Below are positions 59,753 through 64,000 of a DNA stretch of 64,000 bases, piece by piece (position 1 is the first letter of the stretch; the number at the start of each line of letters is the position of its first letter). Location: assembly GCA_024699855.1 (NCBI GenBank), contig JAMPIQ010000002.1:9982001-10046000 (forward strand), in the 5' to 3' direction. Origin of the DNA: Aphelenchoides besseyi. Taxonomy: Eukaryota > Nematoda > Chromadorea > Rhabditida > Aphelenchoididae. A program made the translations under genes and the position numbers. The notes beneath the pieces are model-generated. The model saw only the letters and a list, made by a program, of their open reading frames with translations. It made no database searches and had not been told where the DNA came from.

Positions 59753-61794
59753 ATGTATCGATTATTGTTTTGCTTAGTTTTCGCAACTTCTGCTGTGGAC
59801 CTCTTGTTTGGAAGCGCTGTATTGAAAGCAGGCAAGTTCTATTATTATCTAAAAGTATTATGTAAACCGCGTTGTCTTTGAAAGATTCGTGGAACAATAC
59901 TTAGCACTAAGTTGATTATCAGTAATCTTTGATTGTATTCCGGGCGTTCATGTTTGAGCAATTTAGCCGACCGCAACGCATCATTGCCGCTTTTACAAGA
60001 TGCTCCAGCAGCAGCTGAAAATACCAAAGAGCCGCAGGCATCAGTGAAAATAGTTCGTGGAAGACGAGAAGAACTTGACGTGAGTAACTTGGTAGACGAT
60101 TACAAAATAATTCTTTTAGAACTACACCAGTGGACTTACTCCTCAGTTACGAACACTTCTAATGGCCCCGGAAAGTGGCGAAGAACAATCGCATCGTTAT
60201 CGCAAACAACCTAAAGAACCACAGAATGATAAGAACTTAAGTGAAAGTGAAGACGTTGAAGATGTTTATAAGTACAGGAATGACTACTCAGGTAAACGTT
60301 TATTCATCTAAGCATAACTGTGATTTTAGTTCTTCCTCAATCCCACGTTGAACAACTGCTTCGTTATTATGGAAAAATTGCCGGCAAAATCTTACCACAA
60401 GGGCACACAAAATACCGTAAACTGAATACGGATCATGAAAAAGAGAACGTTGAGAAAACGGATGAAACTGGTAAATTTGATCATTCATAGCATATTCTTT
60501 ACATGTTATAGAAGCGAAATCATTAGGTGAAAACTGGACATCTGAACAACAACCTAAAACTCAATCGACGGACATCACAACTGCTGCGATTGCCGCCAAC
60601 GCTGCAGCAAACGCCGTAGTAAACGCCAATTTGATTAGATCGCCACAGTCTGCACTATTGTTTCCCGGTTATGGTACTGTAAACTACCTAACCGCCGGTC
60701 TTTTCAATCCTCCTAATCCAGTCAATGCTTATACGGCAGCTCTTCGAAATCGTTTGCTAGGAGCTCCGAGTATCGGAGGCTATGGACCTACACAATCAAA
60801 TCCCTACTCCATGAACTGCTGTTCGATGTGTCCGTGCAATTCGAATCTCTACGATAATGGCTGCGCCAATGCAGCAAATTCGAATAATGTTCCCGTCGCA
60901 AACAATGAAATTACAAATGGAGGAAGTGCAGCTCAAAGCAACGGTTGCGGTTATGGTTATTCAAATGCAGAAGAAACAGAAAGCGACGGCTATGGGCCGG
61001 ATAATTACTTTCAAGGAGGCTATGGGCGTGGCTTGTCGAGTCATGAAGCAGCAACAGCTCTTCATTCACATCTTCTTAACAGTTACGCTTCAAATCCACA
61101 GTCTACGTCCAGCTCAACGTTATATGGTTCGTCAAAACAACAACCCAGCAGTTTTTATCAAGTTTCGTCTGGTATCAATTCGCCGTATTTGCTTGATGCA
61201 TTTTCACCAACTGGAAGTCTCTATGCTACAAGTCACATGCATCATTATGGCACTCATCCGACCGTAATGCCTTATCAACAGCTGTTGAATACATTAGCTC
61301 AACGATTAAATAATGGCGGACATGAAAGTGACTTGGGACCATTCGGACCGATGTTCGACAACGCGGCAGAACCAATCACTGTAGCATTGACATCTTCTGA
61401 GCCTTCAAGTACAACGACGGCAAGCAAAATACACGATGAACCAGTCAGCAGTGTGTTTCATATTGTTAAACCTAATTTCGCTTCATTCAAAAAATCGAAT
61501 CTATCGAAAAAGATGAAAGCAACAAAATCTGTTTCATCACCAACTCGTTCCACTACTCAACCATCAATCACAACGCCTCTGTCAACATCAAGCACGTCAC
61601 TTGTTAAAACTTCAAGTCGACCATCAAGCACAACGAAAGCCACCGCAAAAGTCACAACCGTAAAAACACAAACTGTCAAGACGACTGTCACATCCACTGT
61701 AACTCCAAACAAAAGCACTTCATCAACATTGAATCCACAGGTCAAAACTTTACGAGTTACAAGAAGTCGTAGTGCGAGATACACTAAAAACTAA
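59753..61794 (+). CDS. Secreted low-complexity protein: Gly/Tyr/Asn-rich core, mucin-like Thr/Ser tail
   Basis: The ATG at 59753 starts a signal peptide (MYRLLFCLVFATSAVDLLFG). Exons join through ADRNASLPLLQDAPAAAENT, a dibasic stretch (IVRGRREELD), a Lys/Glu-rich segment and LPQSHVEQLLRYYGKIAGK. The last large exon (about 60520-61794) has an Ala/Asn run (AAIAANAAANAVVNANLI), a Gly/Tyr/Asn/Ser-rich middle with a Cys cluster (MNCCSMCPCNSN), and a C-terminal Ser/Thr/Lys-rich stretch ending SRSARYTKN. This composition suits a cuticle, eggshell or gut-lining matrix protein, but no family is recognised. The second exon boundary (near 59835-59970) is uncertain. Confidence 0.65.
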
Positions 61795-62076
61795 CGTCAA
61801 TTTGCCTACTCATATCAAGACATCAATTTTTGTTTTTGATTTTTCCCGGTTTAACTATTAGCTTGACTTCAACATTAGTTGTATTATGAATGTACACTAA
61901 ATAAAAAGTTATTATACGAAAGGAATTCCAATGAGCATATCCACAATTGCCACAGTTGACGAAGAATGTCAAATGATTGAGAGTCTTCAGTGGACAAAAT
62001 TTGGCGCTCAACATCGAGAGACATCGCAAAAGCAGAGTGATTTATTGTCGTCCGTTGACTTCACAGTGTTTTTGTA
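61795..62076. other. Short intergenic upstream of CTF18
   Basis: About 280 bp. A poly-T-rich stretch and an AATAAA (about 61900) fit the 3' end of the preceding gene. Confidence 0.5.
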
Positions 62077-64000
62077 ATGGACGACACCGATGGATTTCCC
62101 GATTTTAACGACGATGATTACAACTTGTAAGTCTTCTGCTCGAGCTAAATGCATGAATTCATTTAGTGATACTTCTTTACGCGACGACGAAGAAGACGAA
62201 GCCGAGTTTTACATGGCTACTATAAGGAAAGAAAGCGAGAACGTTGCACCAGTCGTGAATACGCGTCCTGAAGCAGTTTTAAAAGAACCATCAACTTCGG
62301 TGGTTGTAGAAAAACAACGAAATGAAAAACGTGCACGACTCGAAACTTTGCCATTTGGAGCACATCCATTGGGTATGTCGAATTCGAAAAAACTTTGAGC
62401 TTCAATTGTTCTCAGATTGGTTCGCAAACTCCGAAATGAGTCCCGTCGAGGTGAAGAGACGCAAAATGGAGACCGCACAAATTCGCTCGGAAAATCTTTT
62501 GGCAAAACTCAGCGAAAAGAAAAGCAAACAACTGGAAATGAATTTGATCAAGAAAACTGAAACTTTACGTCAACGTCAAAGAACAGTTGGTCGTGGATTG
62601 TTCTACACAATCAGCGACACGAACGGTGTTAACTCTCGACAAGTTGAAGGCGAGATGATCGAGGAATGGCAAACAGTACGAAAGGAAACGAAAACATATC
62701 TCGATGATTTCATTTTTTTGAAATCGAAGACCACCAACGATAAAGCTTTTCGAAAGGTTGGTGACCATAAGTTTCTTTGTGATCGTTTGCTTTTTCAGCG
62801 ACAACCTGTCCACAGATCTTCTTTGTTGTGGACGGAAAAATATGCTCCGAAAAGTTTTCTTGAACTTCTCACACCGAACGAACAAAATCAGAATGCTCTT
62901 CAATGGTTGAAACTGTGGGAACCACACGTTTTCGGACGTAAACGAACTTTCAACGCTTTTGATGACGAGAACCGAAAACAGTTTTTCGAAACCGAAGATC
63001 AACATCCCTATTTGCCAAAACGAAAGGTTGTTTCTCTGATTCCACCACATAGTTTACAAACTTGTTTTAGATTCTACTTCTTCATGGACCTTCCGGCTCG
63101 GGCAAAAGCACTTTAGCCAAAATCTGCGCGTTACAAACCGGTTATCGGCCAGTCTTCTTTGATGCCGGGTAAATTCTTTATTCCATTATGAGCTCTTTTG
63201 TTTTTCAGTGAATTTGCAAATGCTGCAGCAATTAAAGCGAAACTAACGGATGTTGTCGGAAACACATCAATTAGTTCGTTCATGAGTACGGTGAGCAGAT
63301 GTTAAAACGATTCATTGCTTACTGTAGGCTTTTCAGGTAAAAGCACCACCGTGTATTATTGTTGAATCAATTGATCACGCAAGTGCTGACATCATCAATT
63401 ACCTTGTCACCAGCGCTAATTCGAAATTCAAGAAAAACTCTGTTCTGCGTCCTATCATCGTGATCTGTAACAATTTCTTTCATCCAAATCTTCGAAAGCT
63501 CCGTGCAGTCTGTGGTGCCATTAACGTCGCTCATTTAAATCGCAAACGTGCCATTCAATGTCTGGAAAAGGTATCCGAACTGACAATCGATTGCAATCAG
63601 AGAACTCTTTAGATTTGCACTCTGGAAGACATGAACGAAGTTAAACGCCACACTTTAGTTGAGATCTTCGACAGTTTTTGCGGTGATATGCGTCGTTGTT
63701 TGGGTCATTTACATTTGTTGTGCTCTTCGACACAAATCACCAATACAGATTCAAATCAAAATGAGAATTCACAGTATTCTATTTTTGAAGCCTTAGATTG
63801 CATCTTCACTACGAATTCTTACGTCGAAGGGTTAATTTAAAGTTTAATGTGAAGACGTCGATTTGGTGTTTCAGAAACAGAGTTTTTTCTCAACGTGAAC
63901 GATCTCGAATTCTCATGAACATGCTAAGTAAGCGAACTGACATCGAAACACTGTGCGATGCGGTCTTTCACAATGCACCGCTTGTGGGAAAGTTAAAGAT
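62077..64000 (+). CDS. ctf-18: CTF18, alternative RFC clamp-loader large subunit (C-terminus beyond window)
   Basis: The ATG at 62077 gives MDDTDGFPDFNDDDYNF and an acidic N-terminus. Exons continue: FYTISDTNGVNSRQVEGEMI, then LWTEKYAPKSFLELL and LQWLKLWEPHVFG, the CTF18 signature, then Walker A HGPSGSGKST (63076-63108). Next come FEALDC and FFDAG, CIIVESIDHASADIINYL at the Walker B position, RPIIVICNNFFHPNLRKL (sensor 1), and a lid domain (FDSFCGDMRRCLGHLHLL). The Ctf18-RFC complex loads PCNA at forks and supports sister-chromatid cohesion and the replication checkpoint. Walker B, normally IDEID, reads VESID, so the catalytic Glu is lost. The C-terminal Ctf8/Dcc1-binding region is outside the window. 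Confidence 0.88.

Overview
The window is eukaryotic DNA, most likely from a nematode. Genes are densely packed on both strands. They are split by many short introns (about 38-60 bp) with GTAAGT-like donors and TTTCAG/TTTTAG acceptors. The gene content is animal: an astacin with CUB and thrombospondin domains, of the architecture typical of nematode cuticle/moulting astacins, a dpy-19 C-mannosyltransferase, calsequestrin, Rab35, TIKI, TIMP and EB-module proteins. I lean towards an enoplean (clade I) nematode because of the tiny introns and divergent proteins, but the sequence alone does not settle this. All exon chains were read by eye. Outer boundaries are usually firm, individual splice sites less so.

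Layout. 1-2.4 kb: two minus-strand secreted proteins, an EB-module/cysteine-rich protein running off the left edge and a small unknown. 4.4-6.9 kb: MAPK15 (ERK7/8) kinase. 7.3-17.8 kb: a very divergent dynein heavy chain whose AAA1, AAA2 and AAA4 nucleotide sites are eroded and which stops before AAA6. 18.6-22.1 kb: astacin metalloprotease. 23.1-25.1 kb: leucine-rich-repeat membrane protein. 25.6-27.8 kb (minus): a centrin with damaged EF-hands and a two-KH RNA-binding protein. 28.9-30.8 kb: calsequestrin. 31.1-33.3 kb: a GC-rich island and unresolved minus-strand sequence. 34.0-36.1 kb: TIKI. 36.7-43.0 kb (minus): Rab35, a nuclear acidic protein, DPY-19 and a bHLH-like gene with an in-frame stop.

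44.3-51.0 kb is the most unusual structure. It is a 6.7-kb palindrome with two 1,798-bp arms in perfectly ungapped register, each carrying the same truncated N-terminal part of hormone-sensitive lipase, around a 3.1-kb spacer. The spacer holds two diverged paralogues of a small unknown family that share a conserved ~105-bp 5' block. 51.6-53.8 kb (minus): a TIMP-like protein and a type I membrane glycoprotein. 54.6-55.4 kb: a dead Helitron/PIF1 helicase fragment. 55.5-58.5 kb (minus): an MTR4/SKI2-type helicase homologue with degenerate motifs and no C-terminal domain. 59.8-61.8 kb: a secreted Gly/Tyr- and Thr/Ser-rich protein. 62.1 kb to the edge: CTF18, the clamp-loader subunit.

How genes may relate: DPY-19 could C-mannosylate the WxxW motif in the astacin's thrombospondin repeat. 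MAPK15, the dynein and the centrin all belong to families with ciliary or centriolar roles. Several ATPase-family members here (dynein, MTR4-like, CTF18) keep the fold signature but lose catalytic residues, which is the recurrent oddity of the window.
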